Positions 13,798 through 20,989 of a DNA stretch of 39,795 nucleotides are shown here, in pieces (positions within the stretch are counted from its first letter, which is position 1; the number at the start of each line of letters is the position of its first letter). This DNA comes from a virus. A model generated the notes under the pieces. The model did no database searches. It worked only from the letters and a program-made list of their open reading frames with translations, and was not told where the DNA came from. The translations under genes were made by a program, and so were the position numbers. The stretch is from positions 1 to 39,795 of the IMG/VR virus record IMGVR_UViG_3300035698_009730. One strand, given 5' to 3'.

Positions 13798-13823
13798 GTA
13801 AGCAAGCTTAATAAAGGAGAGTT

Positions 13824-14168
13824 ATGAGTTATACAGCGCATAAAGGAGCACAACTAATGAAAAACGAATCAGGGATTAACCCCAGGGGCCATTATATTTT
13901 AATCCTTCCAAAAGAAGTTGAAAAGAAAACATCAGGAGGACTTATACTTATAGACGAAACAATCGAAAATGCAGAGCGTGACACTACGCAAGGAACGCTT
14001 GTCGCAATTGGTCCTATAGGGTGGAAAGAGTTTGGGAATGGTGAGCCATGGGCTGGGGTTGGTGATACTGTTACATACGGAAAATATGCAGGTCGTGATA
14101 TGACCGGAAAAGATGGGAAGAAATATATCCTGGCAAATTGTGAGGATATACTGGCGGTGTTACGGTGA
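13824..14168 (+). CDS. phage GroES-like co-chaperonin
   Basis: 114 residues (103 from the second start). The core INPRGHYILILPKEVEKK, the mobile-loop-like TSGGLIL (36-42), QGTLVAIGPIG and the C-terminal KYILANCEDILAVL match the Cpn10/GroES fold that caps GroEL. Phage members adapt host GroEL to fold large capsid proteins, as T4 gp31 does. There are two starts, each with a full SD: ATG 13824 (AAAGGAGAG) and ATG 13857 (AAAGGAG). The second gives the usual family length, the first adds 11 residues. It is placed among head genes before scaffold and capsid. Overlaps the next GTG start. Confidence 0.85.
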   Translation: MSYTAHKGAQLMKNESGINPRGHYILILPKEVEKKTSGGLILIDETIENAERDTTQGTLVAIGPIGWKEFGNGEPWAGVGDTVTYGKYAGRDMTGKDGKKYILANCEDILAVLR

Positions 14169-14488
14169 CTCCTGATGAAATTAAATCGGTAGTTTCACAC
14201 TATGGGGCTATTTGTTATTTGGCGGGTGCTTGTGGCTCTAAAAAAACAGGAAAACACCAAATAGCCCATAGTAAGCACGTATATAAAATGGGGCTTCTAT
14301 TAAGGTATATTCACAGGCTTGTGTTAGATAAAGACTTTATGGAGGATGCGAGTTTAACGGCGTTGCAGCAATACCAACTTGACTTAAATGAAGGCTTCAA
14401 TGATTCCGAGAGTGCTGAGACCCCGGTGGAAGTGTTGGAAGGTATTGTCTCATTATGCAATGAAGAGAAATTGGCGGTGCTGAATTGA
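14165..14488 (+). CDS. hypothetical protein, 107 aa
   Basis: The GTG start overlaps the GroES stop (GTGA). Helical soluble protein: an N-terminal helix, then a His/Lys-rich part (SKKTGKHQIAHSKHVYK), a Leu-rich helix and an acidic C-terminal half. No motif known. Position in the head-gene operon is the only hint to its role. Confidence 0.55.
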   Translation: MTPDEIKSVVSHYGAICYLAGACGSKKTGKHQIAHSKHVYKMGLLLRYIHRLVLDKDFMEDASLTALQQYQLDLNEGFNDSESAETPVEVLEGIVSLCNEEKLAVLN

Positions 14489-14664
14489 CTTGGGTCCCAT
14501 GCGATAAAACAAAGCCATTTAAGAACGGAGAATACAAAATTAAGTATAAAGGCGGACACCAAAGACAGGCTTATTATAAAAACGGACAGTGGCTTGGAGA
14601 TTGGGACGAAGGTCATAATCAGCATCATATTATTTTCCCTGAAATGTGGGAATATATATCATAG
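14485..14664 (+). CDS. hypothetical protein, 59 aa, TTG start
   Basis: A TTG overlapping the previous stop opens a 59-residue frame of convincing protein composition: TWVPCDKTKPFKNGEY, then AYYKNGQWLGDW and a His-rich turn. The layout (W-x-P…Y-x-x-G-x-W) loosely resembles small phage DUF551-like domains, but this is weak. It has no ATG start, which is why it is easily missed. Confidence 0.45.
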   Translation: MTWVPCDKTKPFKNGEYKIKYKGGHQRQAYYKNGQWLGDWDEGHNQHHIIFPEMWEYIS

Positions 14665-14677
14665 GGGATTGTGATTT

Positions 14678-14875
14678 ATGGGAATAGTAATTACATATTT
14701 ATTTTCAGGTACTTTTTTGGCGACCATGTTATTGCTTTTAGTTTTATGGGTTTTAGTTTTATTAATTTTTGCATTAATCTCGGCAAGTGTAGCATCAATA
14801 ACTGGCATAATAACTATATGGAGTTTTTTAAAGGATGACCGAAACCGAAACACGGCTTACAATGATAAAGTTTGA
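14678..14875 (+). CDS. small membrane protein, 65 aa
   Basis: SD GGGGATTG precedes the ATG. Residues 4-55 are almost continuously hydrophobic and can form two transmembrane helices, followed by a charged C-terminal tail (KDDRNRNTAYNDKV). The tail is encoded where the next gene already begins in another frame (41-base overlap). A holin-like role is possible from size and topology, but no endolysin lies nearby. Confidence 0.5.
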   Translation: MGIVITYLFSGTFLATMLLLLVLWVLVLLIFALISASVASITGIITIWSFLKDDRNRNTAYNDKV

Positions 14876-15056
14876 AAATGTAGAAGAATTAAGCTGGGAA
14901 GGTGGTAAGGATAATATTATTGAGATTCAAAAAAGTAAGAACAGCGATCAGAGAATGGCTTTATATCATAAAGAGGGGCGGACATATACAATGCCAATAG
15001 ATATAGCTGATTACATTCTTGTTTTGCAGGATGCGTACACTAAAAGTAGAGGTTAA
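14835..15056 (+). CDS. hypothetical protein, 73 aa
   Basis: It starts inside the membrane-protein gene. The ATG at 14835 has GGAG about 11 bases upstream. The alternative ATG at 14862 lacks an SD. Soluble alpha/beta protein with a FENVEELSWEGGKDNIIEIQ N-terminal part and a C-terminal helix (IADYILVLQDAYTKS). Not recognised. Confidence 0.5.
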   Translation: MTETETRLTMIKFENVEELSWEGGKDNIIEIQKSKNSDQRMALYHKEGRTYTMPIDIADYILVLQDAYTKSRG

Positions 15057-15062
15057 GATATA

Positions 15063-15164
15063 ATGGAAACTAAAACCGAGGCACAATTAATTAAAGCCCT
15101 TATCCGTGGATTTAGTTTCATTGTATCTCTGCTTAAAAAGGTACAAAAAGGCGAAGAGGTATAA
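15063..15164 (+). CDS. very small protein, 33 aa
   Basis: The ATG lies 6 bases after the preceding stop, with a weak GAGG SD. It encodes one amphipathic helix (AQLIKALIRGFSFIVSLLKKV) flanked by charged residues. It may bind membranes or a partner. It ends just before the regulatory region 15165-15436. Short, so only moderately certain. Confidence 0.45.
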   Translation: METKTEAQLIKALIRGFSFIVSLLKKVQKGEEV

Positions 15165-15168
15165 AAGC

Positions 15169-15197
15169 TTGACTAACTATATCATATAGTGTATCGT
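15169..15197 (+). promoter_or_regulatory. promoter with operator palindrome in its spacer
   Basis: TTGACT (15169-15174), a 17-base spacer and TATCGT (15192-15197). The spacer contains a perfect palindrome ACTATAT-C-ATATAGT (15176-15190), a classical place for a repressor to block RNA polymerase. Confidence 0.5.
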
Positions 15198-15230
15198 GTA
15201 TAGTATATTGTGATATGATGTTAAGATATT

Positions 15231-15259
15231 TTGACAAAATTGTTGCTAAAGTTTATAAA
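15231..15259 (+). promoter_or_regulatory. strong sigma70 promoter for scaffold and capsid genes
   Basis: TTGACA (15231-15236), a 17-base spacer and TATAAA (15254-15259), close to consensus. It directs transcription into a structured leader and then the scaffold, capsid and fibre genes. Confidence 0.7.
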
Positions 15260-15305
15260 ATTAGTAAGGACAAAAAGGAATAATATAAAATAATAACATA
15301 ACAAT

Positions 15306-15330
15306 CTTACTCCTCTTTTAAGCGAGTAAG
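15306..15330 (+). other. leader hairpin upstream of terminator
   Basis: CTTACTC and GAGTAAG form a perfect 7-bp stem with an 11-base loop. It is about 40 bases into the transcript of the 15231 promoter and 20 bases before the terminator stem, as in attenuator leaders. Confidence 0.45.
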
Positions 15331-15349
15331 GATAAGCCAGAAACGCGAA

Positions 15350-15404
15350 AGCCTCTTTGGTGAACAGAAAGAAAACTGTTCATCATTGAGGCTTTTTTTA
15401 TTTT
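15350..15404 (+). terminator. rho-independent terminator or attenuator before scaffold gene
   Basis: An outer stem AGCCTC/GAGGCT and an inner stem TGAACAG/CTGTTCA are separated by a symmetric 5-base internal loop, followed by TTTTTTATTTT. It separates the packaging genes from the capsid genes. Because a promoter lies upstream of it, transcripts started there must read through to reach the scaffold gene. Confidence 0.75.
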
Positions 15405-15436
15405 AAGACAGGGCGAAGAGCCTAAGGAGGTAGCAA

Positions 15437-16219
15437 ATGAGTGATATTTTAGAAAAGACGGAGATCGAAGAAGAAACTCATCTTGATGATGAAACAACAT
15501 CTCAGGAAGAAAGCGAGTTAGATGAGGTTGAAGGATTAGCGTCTGAAATAGGCTGGAGAGAAGGTGGCGAGCTTAGTGCTAAGGATTATATCTTAAAAAG
15601 TAGGGATATCCAAGACACTATGAGAGACCACATTAAAACCCAAAAAACACAAATAACTGATTTGGGTTCCAGCGTAGAAGCCTTAAAGATCCATAATGAT
15701 CGTGTTTACAGGGCGGAAATTAAACAAAAAGATGCTGAGATTAAATCTCTCAAAGCAGACAGGAAAGAAGCCATTGAAGATGGTGACGTTGACAAAGTAG
15801 ATGAGATTGACGAACGAATTTATGGCTTAAAAGAAGAAATGGTTGAACCACCAGTCGAGGTTCCGATTAGTGAAGAGTTTGGAGATTGGGAAAAAAACAA
15901 TAAATGGTATAAGGAAAATCAAGAAATGCACGACTATGCAGATTCTATTGCAGACAAAAATCAAGGAGCACCTTTTAAAAGAGTTGCTGCGTTGGTTGAA
16001 TCTAAAGTCAAAGAAATGTTCCCTGATAAATTCCAAACAAAATCAACTCTGGCCCCATCTCCGGTTGAAGGTTCCGGGAAAAGGATCGCATCTGCAAAAT
16101 TCACAAGATCTGATCTTACAGAAAGCCAGGTACAAATAATGAAGCAATTTTCTAAACAGGGAATTATGACAGAGAAGCAGTACATCGCAGACATAGGAAA
16201 AACACAGGGGGCAATATGA
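15437..16219 (+). CDS. scaffolding protein
   Basis: 260 residues after TAAGGAGG. The sequence is acidic at the N-terminus, then long charged helices with coiled-coil character (about 55-140), a Pro/Glu linker (about 135-145), and a basic C-terminal region with a final helix-turn-helix-like segment. The last is the part that binds coat protein in P22-type scaffolds. No enzymatic motif. Placed directly between portal-region genes and capsid, it should guide procapsid assembly and leave before DNA packaging. It overlaps the next gene by ATGA. Confidence 0.8.
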   Translation: MSDILEKTEIEEETHLDDETTSQEESELDEVEGLASEIGWREGGELSAKDYILKSRDIQDTMRDHIKTQKTQITDLGSSVEALKIHNDRVYRAEIKQKDAEIKSLKADRKEAIEDGDVDKVDEIDERIYGLKEEMVEPPVEVPISEEFGDWEKNNKWYKENQEMHDYADSIADKNQGAPFKRVAALVESKVKEMFPDKFQTKSTLAPSPVEGSGKRIASAKFTRSDLTESQVQIMKQFSKQGIMTEKQYIADIGKTQGAI

Positions 16220-16617
16220 ATCAAGGAAACGTGAAGTTAGGACCAGGAGGCAGACCAGTTAGAATACCATTGGGAACACGAAACGTACTTACAGCACCGA
16301 AGAAAAAGGGATTTGTAAGGAGATTTGTAAATGATGACAAGGACAGGATTCAGCAGTTTGAAGCGGCTGGATATAAAGTTGTCCGTGATGATATAGCCAT
16401 CGGTGATCCCAAAGCAGGTAAAGAAACTCAAGTAGGGAGTGTTGCAGGTAAGGCAGTTGGTGGAGGTATGCGAACTGTTTTAATGGAAATAAAGGAAAGT
16501 TGGTACAAGGAAGATCAAGAAAAAAAGCAAGAGAATATATTGGTTGGTGAAAAGGACATGAAACGACAATTAAACTCAAAAAAAGATGGTCAATATGGTG
16601 AAGTTACAATCAAATGA
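16216..16617 (+). CDS. capsid-associated protein, 133 aa
   Basis: Translationally coupled to the scaffold gene. The N-terminus (GGRPVRIPLGTRNVLTAPKKKGF) and the part FEAAGYKVVRDD with VGGGMRTVLMEI are of a kind found next to major capsid genes in many short-tailed phages, generally annotated only as virion or hypothetical proteins. Basic, soluble, no membrane segment. The abundance and role in the head are inferred from position. Confidence 0.6.
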   Translation: MNQGNVKLGPGGRPVRIPLGTRNVLTAPKKKGFVRRFVNDDKDRIQQFEAAGYKVVRDDIAIGDPKAGKETQVGSVAGKAVGGGMRTVLMEIKESWYKEDQEKKQENILVGEKDMKRQLNSKKDGQYGEVTIK

Positions 16618-16639
16618 CCTCTTTTTGAATATGAGAGGT
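16617..16639 (+). promoter_or_regulatory. SD-sequestering hairpin
   Basis: ACCTCT (16617-16622) pairs perfectly with AGAGGT (16634-16639), which contains the SD of the next gene. Ribosomes ending the upstream gene would open it, so it couples the two genes or tunes expression. Confidence 0.45.
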
Positions 16640-16643
16640 AAGT

Positions 16644-17234
16644 ATGGCGAATATAGATAGAATCTCAGGCTTTAAGCCTGTTAGACATTTAAACGGCAAC
16701 CCTTGGAACGGCAAAACAAGAACGTATTATGTACGGTCTGACTATGCAGTTGCATTGTTTATTGGGGATGCTGTTCTTTCTGGTGGTAGTGCAGACACCA
16801 GTGGCAAATACGCAACAGTTCAGCAAGCGACAGCAGGTTCAAATATCCGCGGGGTTATTACTGGGTTTTCCGATCAACCTTATGTTGCAGTTGATACAAG
16901 TGATCTTTACAGGACTTATAAACCTACTTCTACAGCAATGTATGTGCAGGTTTGCGATGATCCTGATGTAATTTTTGAAATACAAGAGGATAACGCTGAT
17001 AATGACATGGATGCTGATATGGTAGGATTGTCCACTAATATCGCGGTTGGGTCAGGTGATACATCATCTGGTATGTCTGGAATGGAGTTGGATTCAAGTG
17101 CGACTGCTGCTGCTTCTAGTCAGTGCAGGATTCTTGGAGTATCGAACAAAGAGGATAATGACATTGGAACATATTGCAAGTGGGATGTTCTAATTAACTT
17201 ACACGAACTTCGTCAAACAGACGGCGACGCATAA
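16644..17234 (+). CDS. capsid decoration or head-fibre-like protein, 196 aa
   Basis: Beta-rich protein with a Thr/Gly/Ser/Asp composition, repeated short strands and a C-terminal CKWDVLINLHEL part. It sits directly before the major capsid gene, the usual place for a capsid decoration or stabilising protein in such phages. Residues 140-165 are very Ser/Ala/Gly-rich (SSGMSGMELDSSATAAASS) and probably a flexible surface loop. No catalytic motif. Confidence 0.6.
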   Translation: MANIDRISGFKPVRHLNGNPWNGKTRTYYVRSDYAVALFIGDAVLSGGSADTSGKYATVQQATAGSNIRGVITGFSDQPYVAVDTSDLYRTYKPTSTAMYVQVCDDPDVIFEIQEDNADNDMDADMVGLSTNIAVGSGDTSSGMSGMELDSSATAAASSQCRILGVSNKEDNDIGTYCKWDVLINLHELRQTDGDA

Positions 17235-17245
17235 GGAGGTAAATC

Positions 17246-18169
17246 ATGACTGGCGTAATAACAACTGGTAATTTTGCCAAAGATTTAGTTCCCGGCGTTA
17301 AAACGTGGTATGCAACTAAATATAAAGAATATCCAATCGAGTATCTTGAAATCTTCGAGAAAATGAACTCGACACGAGCGTTTGAGGAAGAGGTAGGCGT
17401 AACTGGATTTGGTCTTGCGGCTGTAGTCCCTGAAGGTGATGGCATCACATACGATGACCAGAGTCAGGGATATGTTAACAGATATACACATATCGAATAT
17501 GGGCTTGGCTTTATTATAACCAGGAACATGCACGATGATGGTATTTCTGTAACCGTGGCTTTAAGGCGCGCAGGTGCTTTGGCTTTTTCAATCAGACAGA
17601 CAAAAGAGATTGTAGGAGCAAATATTTTAAACAGGGCTTTTAATTCTTCTTATACTATGGGTACGAACTCAGATGGGAAAGAATTATGTGCGACCGACCA
17701 TCCTAACAAATCTGGTGGTACTTGGAGAAACGAGCTTTCAACTGCTGCGGATCTAAGTGAAGAAGCATTAGAACAAGCATGTATTGATATCGCTGCTTTT
17801 AAAACTGACAGAGGTAGAACAATTGCAGTTAGACCAATGAAATTGATAATTGCTCCTTCTGAAGAGTTTAACGCTTATCGTATTCTGAAATCAATTGGGC
17901 GTGTTGATACTGCGAACAATGATATTAATGCTATTCGTGCAAGTGGGAAAATACCACAGGGCGTTTGCGTTAATCATTATCTTACTGATGCGGATGCGTG
18001 GTTCCTTAAAACTGATTGCCCTGATGGGTTGAAGTATATGGAACGTAGAGCGGATTCGTTTGATAGTGAGAATGATTTTGATACTTCTAATGCTAAGTTT
18101 AAGGCTGACTTTCGAGGCAGCTTTGGATGGAGTGATCCGCGTGGTATGTTTGGATCGCCCGGGGGATAG
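17246..18169 (+). CDS. major capsid protein (HK97 fold, Mu gpT-like)
   Basis: 307 residues behind TAAGGAGGT, the best SD of the window. The N-terminus (FAKDLVPGVKTWYATKYKEYP) and the ITRNMHDDGI region, a LCATDHPNKSGGTWRN segment in the centre and ADFRGSFGWSDPRGMFG at the C-terminus are of the type seen in Mu-like and podoviral capsid proteins. It is about 300 residues long, as expected for the shell subunit without a protease domain. Preceded by scaffold and decoration genes. High expression is expected. Confidence 0.85.
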   Translation: MTGVITTGNFAKDLVPGVKTWYATKYKEYPIEYLEIFEKMNSTRAFEEEVGVTGFGLAAVVPEGDGITYDDQSQGYVNRYTHIEYGLGFIITRNMHDDGISVTVALRRAGALAFSIRQTKEIVGANILNRAFNSSYTMGTNSDGKELCATDHPNKSGGTWRNELSTAADLSEEALEQACIDIAAFKTDRGRTIAVRPMKLIIAPSEEFNAYRILKSIGRVDTANNDINAIRASGKIPQGVCVNHYLTDADAWFLKTDCPDGLKYMERRADSFDSENDFDTSNAKFKADFRGSFGWSDPRGMFGSPGG

Positions 18170-18191
18170 TTTGTAGTTATAATTTAAATTA

Positions 18192-18226
18192 AGCCAGTGG
18201 TTGGGTGAAGAGCTTAATCACTGGTT
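18192..18226 (+). other. hairpin in the 135-base gap after the capsid gene
   Basis: AGCCAGTG and CACTGGTT form an 8-bp stem with one G-U pair and a 19-base loop. No U-tract follows. It could protect the 3' end of the capsid mRNA. The rest of the gap (18170-18304) shows no ORF or promoter. Confidence 0.35.
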
Positions 18227-18304
18227 CAAGTGTAAGCGGTGGTTTAATTCCTCCGGGCAGTTATTTGAGATAATAATAATTGTCACTGAATAAGGAGTAT
18301 AAGA

Positions 18305-19270
18305 ATGACTTTAACAAATTTTCCAAATGGTATTACAAGTTTTGGTATACCAATCATGGGCGGAGTTCCAGTTTCAGGCGGAACATATTATTTTGTAAAT
18401 TATGGAACTGGCAGTGATGGCAATAAAGGTACGGACATGTCCAAGCCCTTTAAAACCATAAGCAAAGCATATGCTTCAGTTACAACCAACAAAGATGATG
18501 TTATTTGCTTGATGGGCAATTCCTCTCATGTATTAACCGAAATGTTGACTGTTGCTAAAAACAGAGTTCATTTTATTGGGCTCGATGCAAGCATAAGATC
18601 TTACGGTCAGAATGCAAGAGTATCTCTTGGAGTAACAGGCGTTGCAACAGATATTGCTACAATATTGAATACTGGTACCAGGAATACTTTTACAAACATC
18701 AAATTTTCGAATGGTGGCACGGAGGCTGAATCACTATTTTGCTTCGCAGAGGGTGGTGAATATACGGTGATAGACTCTTGTGAAATTTATAAATCCAGTG
18801 AGCTTGATTCTTCGTTGGCTGCAGAATTGCTAATGAACGGTGATAGTGCTCAAATCCGTAATTGCACGATAGGCTCTAACGTTGGTATTATAGATGGTGC
18901 TATTATAAGACCTTGTGTAATGCTTACCAGAGAGACGATTACGGGCAAAGTGGCAAGAGATGTTACGTTTTCAAATTGTAATTTCTGGAGAAACTGTGGG
19001 AATACAGCTAATGCCTTTGTATGGTCTACTCTTGCAACCGATGTAGAACGGTTTATGGAGTTTAGAGATTGCGGTTTTAATGTAACTAAAGATTCTACGG
19101 CTGATCCTGCTGTTGCTATTGGTGGCGCGGCTGCATTTACAAAGGGCGAGATTCATGTGACTGGCTCTTCTTACGCACATAATTGTTCTGCTGTTGGTAC
19201 ATTAGTTGGTGTATTTAGTTCGATACCTACATACGCGGCTAAGGGCGGTTACGCTATACAGGCTACTTAA
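18305..19270 (+). CDS. right-handed beta-helix virion protein
   Basis: 321 residues. The N-terminus ends in YYFVNYGTGSDGNKGTDMSKPFKTISKAY, the start motif of pectate-lyase-type parallel beta-helices in phage proteins. The rest shows regular rungs of short strands with N and C ladders (CEIYKSS, CTIGSN, CNFWRNC, CGFNV). No catalytic residues recognised, so it may bind or just coat. Placed next to the capsid gene, it could be a head decoration or spike protein. Confidence 0.65.
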   Translation: MTLTNFPNGITSFGIPIMGGVPVSGGTYYFVNYGTGSDGNKGTDMSKPFKTISKAYASVTTNKDDVICLMGNSSHVLTEMLTVAKNRVHFIGLDASIRSYGQNARVSLGVTGVATDIATILNTGTRNTFTNIKFSNGGTEAESLFCFAEGGEYTVIDSCEIYKSSELDSSLAAELLMNGDSAQIRNCTIGSNVGIIDGAIIRPCVMLTRETITGKVARDVTFSNCNFWRNCGNTANAFVWSTLATDVERFMEFRDCGFNVTKDSTADPAVAIGGAAAFTKGEIHVTGSSYAHNCSAVGTLVGVFSSIPTYAAKGGYAIQAT

Positions 19271-19278
19271 ATTTTATA

Positions 19279-19308
19279 CAAGCACTCTCTTAGGAGGGTG
19301 CTTGTTTT
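19279..19308 (+). terminator. rho-independent terminator after beta-helix gene
   Basis: An 11-bp stem (CAAGCACTCTC/GAGGGTGCTTG, one T-G pair) with a 4-base loop and TTTTAAT behind. The U-tract is short, so some readthrough into the next genes is likely. Confidence 0.65.
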
Positions 19309-19322
19309 AATAAGGATAAACA

Positions 19323-19568
19323 ATGAAAACAAAAACTTTTAAACATGGCTTTAGCGAGGGCGAGGTAAGTGTAATGGATGTCACAGACTTAGACATTACA
19401 CAAATCAAAGTCAATCGTAATTCAGGGGATATTCAGCTTGTTTATAATACGTTCGATGTCGATGAACTTGAAAATATGTCTTACTTAAAGATAATCGAGT
19501 TAGTTGAAGAGAACGGCGGAGAATATAAAAACAAAAAACAGGGGATTGAATTTTTAACAAATTTATAA
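19323..19568 (+). CDS. hypothetical protein, 81 aa
   Basis: SD AAGGAT precedes the ATG. Acidic soluble protein: strand-rich first half (VMDVTDLDITQIKVN), then a helix SYLKIIELVEENGG and a short C-terminal part. Isolated between two hairpins, so it has its own level of expression. No family recognised. Confidence 0.55.
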   Translation: MKTKTFKHGFSEGEVSVMDVTDLDITQIKVNRNSGDIQLVYNTFDVDELENMSYLKIIELVEENGGEYKNKKQGIEFLTNL

Positions 19569-19574
19569 CCTAAA

Positions 19575-19609
19575 AAAGCGTCCTTCGGGACGTTCATAAT
19601 GAACGCTTT
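19575..19609 (+). terminator. UUCG-capped hairpin in a three-way junction, possible terminator
   Basis: CGTCC-TTCG-GGACG forms a very stable tetraloop hairpin. Around it, AAAGCG/CGCTTT and GTTCA-TAA-TGAAC can fold into a three-way junction just before the next SD. There is only a weak T-run, so it may regulate translation rather than stop transcription. Confidence 0.4.
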
Positions 19610-19624
19610 ATTAGGAGATATGCA

Positions 19625-20332
19625 ATGAGTTCACCAAAAAGATATTCAAGCGGAATAACAAATGTAGCCGCATCAAATCCATTAGGACAACTTACCACTT
19701 TAGACCCAACCCAACTAACAGTTTTTTTCGATGACTTCCTTAGATATTCAGCTACAGACTGGACAATAACTACTGTAGAAACAGGAACAGCCACAGAAGC
19801 CGTAGGAGATGAATCAGGTGGTGTTTTGGTCGTAACAAATGGTACATCAGACAATGACAGTGATATGTTTCAGCTATCAGCAGATGGTGGAAGTTCGGTA
19901 GCAGAGACTTTTAAACTCGCATCCGGCAAAAAAGCCTGGATAAAAACAAGATGTAAAACTTCTGACAAAACAGACTCAGAGTTTATAGTCGGTCTTGTCG
20001 ATTCAGACACAACTCCGCTCGATGCAAGTGATGGAATGTTTTTTATCAAAGCAGATGATGTTGCAACCCTTGATTTTAAACTATCAAAGAGCAGTGTATC
20101 AAGTACAGCAAGTTCAATCGCTACTTTGGTTGATGATACTTATGTTGAATTGGCTTGTTATTATGACGGTGTTGATACAATTACATATTATGTTGATGGA
20201 CTTCCAAAAGGTACGTTGACTGACGACACATTACCTACCACTGAATTGTCTGTGACTTTTGGCGTAAAAAATGGAGCTGCCGCAGCAAAAGTGTTTTCTA
20301 TTGATTACCTTTACATTGCAGTTGAGAAATAA
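19625..20332 (+). CDS. lectin-like (concanavalin-fold) virion protein, 235 aa
   Basis: Beta-rich protein with an N-terminal phage part (SSPKRYSSGITN) and a jelly-roll-like domain: FFDDFLRY…, AETFKLASGKKAWIKTRCK, FIVGLVDSDTT, and YVELACYYDGVDTITYYVDG. This layout is common in phage head or fibre proteins with a LamG or concanavalin-like fold. It may bind cell-surface sugars. Its last 22 bases overlap the end of the minus-strand HNH gene. Confidence 0.6.
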   Translation: MSSPKRYSSGITNVAASNPLGQLTTLDPTQLTVFFDDFLRYSATDWTITTVETGTATEAVGDESGGVLVVTNGTSDNDSDMFQLSADGGSSVAETFKLASGKKAWIKTRCKTSDKTDSEFIVGLVDSDTTPLDASDGMFFIKADDVATLDFKLSKSSVSSTASSIATLVDDTYVELACYYDGVDTITYYVDGLPKGTLTDDTLPTTELSVTFGVKNGAAAAKVFSIDYLYIAVEK

Positions 20333-20967
20333 GGCTTATGTTTTCTAACTGGTTTAAAAATAGCCTTGGCAGGTGGCCAGCCACTATTTATTCTTTTACG
20401 GAGAGTAGCAGGCTTTATATTGGTGAATATAGCCCATTGGGACATATTAAGCGACCACCCGTGGAGTGTTATTATAATATTACGAGTCGTATTGCTGGCC
20501 TGCTCAGAGCTTGTGCTCCACTTAACATTGCCAATTTCATAGTTTCTATCATTATTTATTCTGTCGATACTATGATTTTTAGAAGGTCTTACGCCGATAT
20601 GATTATAAAATGCAAGGAAATCGTGTCTCCATTCGTCGCAAATAGTTATCCCTCTGCCACCATAATGTTTAAACGCATGGTTGTTTTTATTATAACATCT
20701 ATGAAGTATGCCTTTCCATATTCTGTATTCAGAGCATTTGCTCATGCCATGTGTAGTAACACGGTCAATAATTTTTTCTTTTCTAATGCAACCGCAGCTT
20801 TTTGTTCTACCATCAATAAGTGGGGAAGAACTTGCTACAGTTATATTGCCACAAGCGCAAAGACACTCCCACCTTGCTTTGTTTCTTTTATCATTAAGAG
20901 AACGGCTGATAACCGTAAGTCTACCAAATTTTTTACCGATAAGATTTTTGAAATTAGGTGGTGGCAT
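20311..20967 (-). CDS. HNH homing endonuclease (free-standing)
   Basis: 218 residues on the strand opposite to all surrounding virion genes. An N-terminal Cys cluster (C35, C37, C39 and C58, C60) forms a zinc-finger-like part with GRLTV. The HNH core has YGGRGITICDEW (102-113) and a DRINNDRNYEIGN block (135-147). The C-terminal WAIFTNIKPATLRKRI is a NUMOD-like DNA-binding module. Such enzymes cut phage DNA lacking the gene and so spread it. SD AGGAG precedes the ATG (20967). The gene sits neatly between two virion genes without breaking either. Confidence 0.85.
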   Translation of the reverse strand: MPPPNFKNLIGKKFGRLTVISRSLNDKRNKARWECLCACGNITVASSSPLIDGRTKSCGCIRKEKIIDRVTTHGMSKCSEYRIWKGILHRCYNKNNHAFKHYGGRGITICDEWRHDFLAFYNHIGVRPSKNHSIDRINNDRNYEIGNVKWSTSSEQASNTTRNIIITLHGWSLNMSQWAIFTNIKPATLRKRINSGWPPAKAIFKPVRKHKPYFSTAM

Positions 20968-20989
20968 AAGATAATCTCCTGGTTAAGAT

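Noticed and set aside
15215-15283. 22-codon ORF (MMLRYFDKIV…) in the promoter region
   Set aside because: No SD, and it overlaps the 15231 promoter. Could be chance.
18192-18226. Terminator after the major capsid gene
   Set aside because: The hairpin has no U-tract, so it is listed only as a hairpin.
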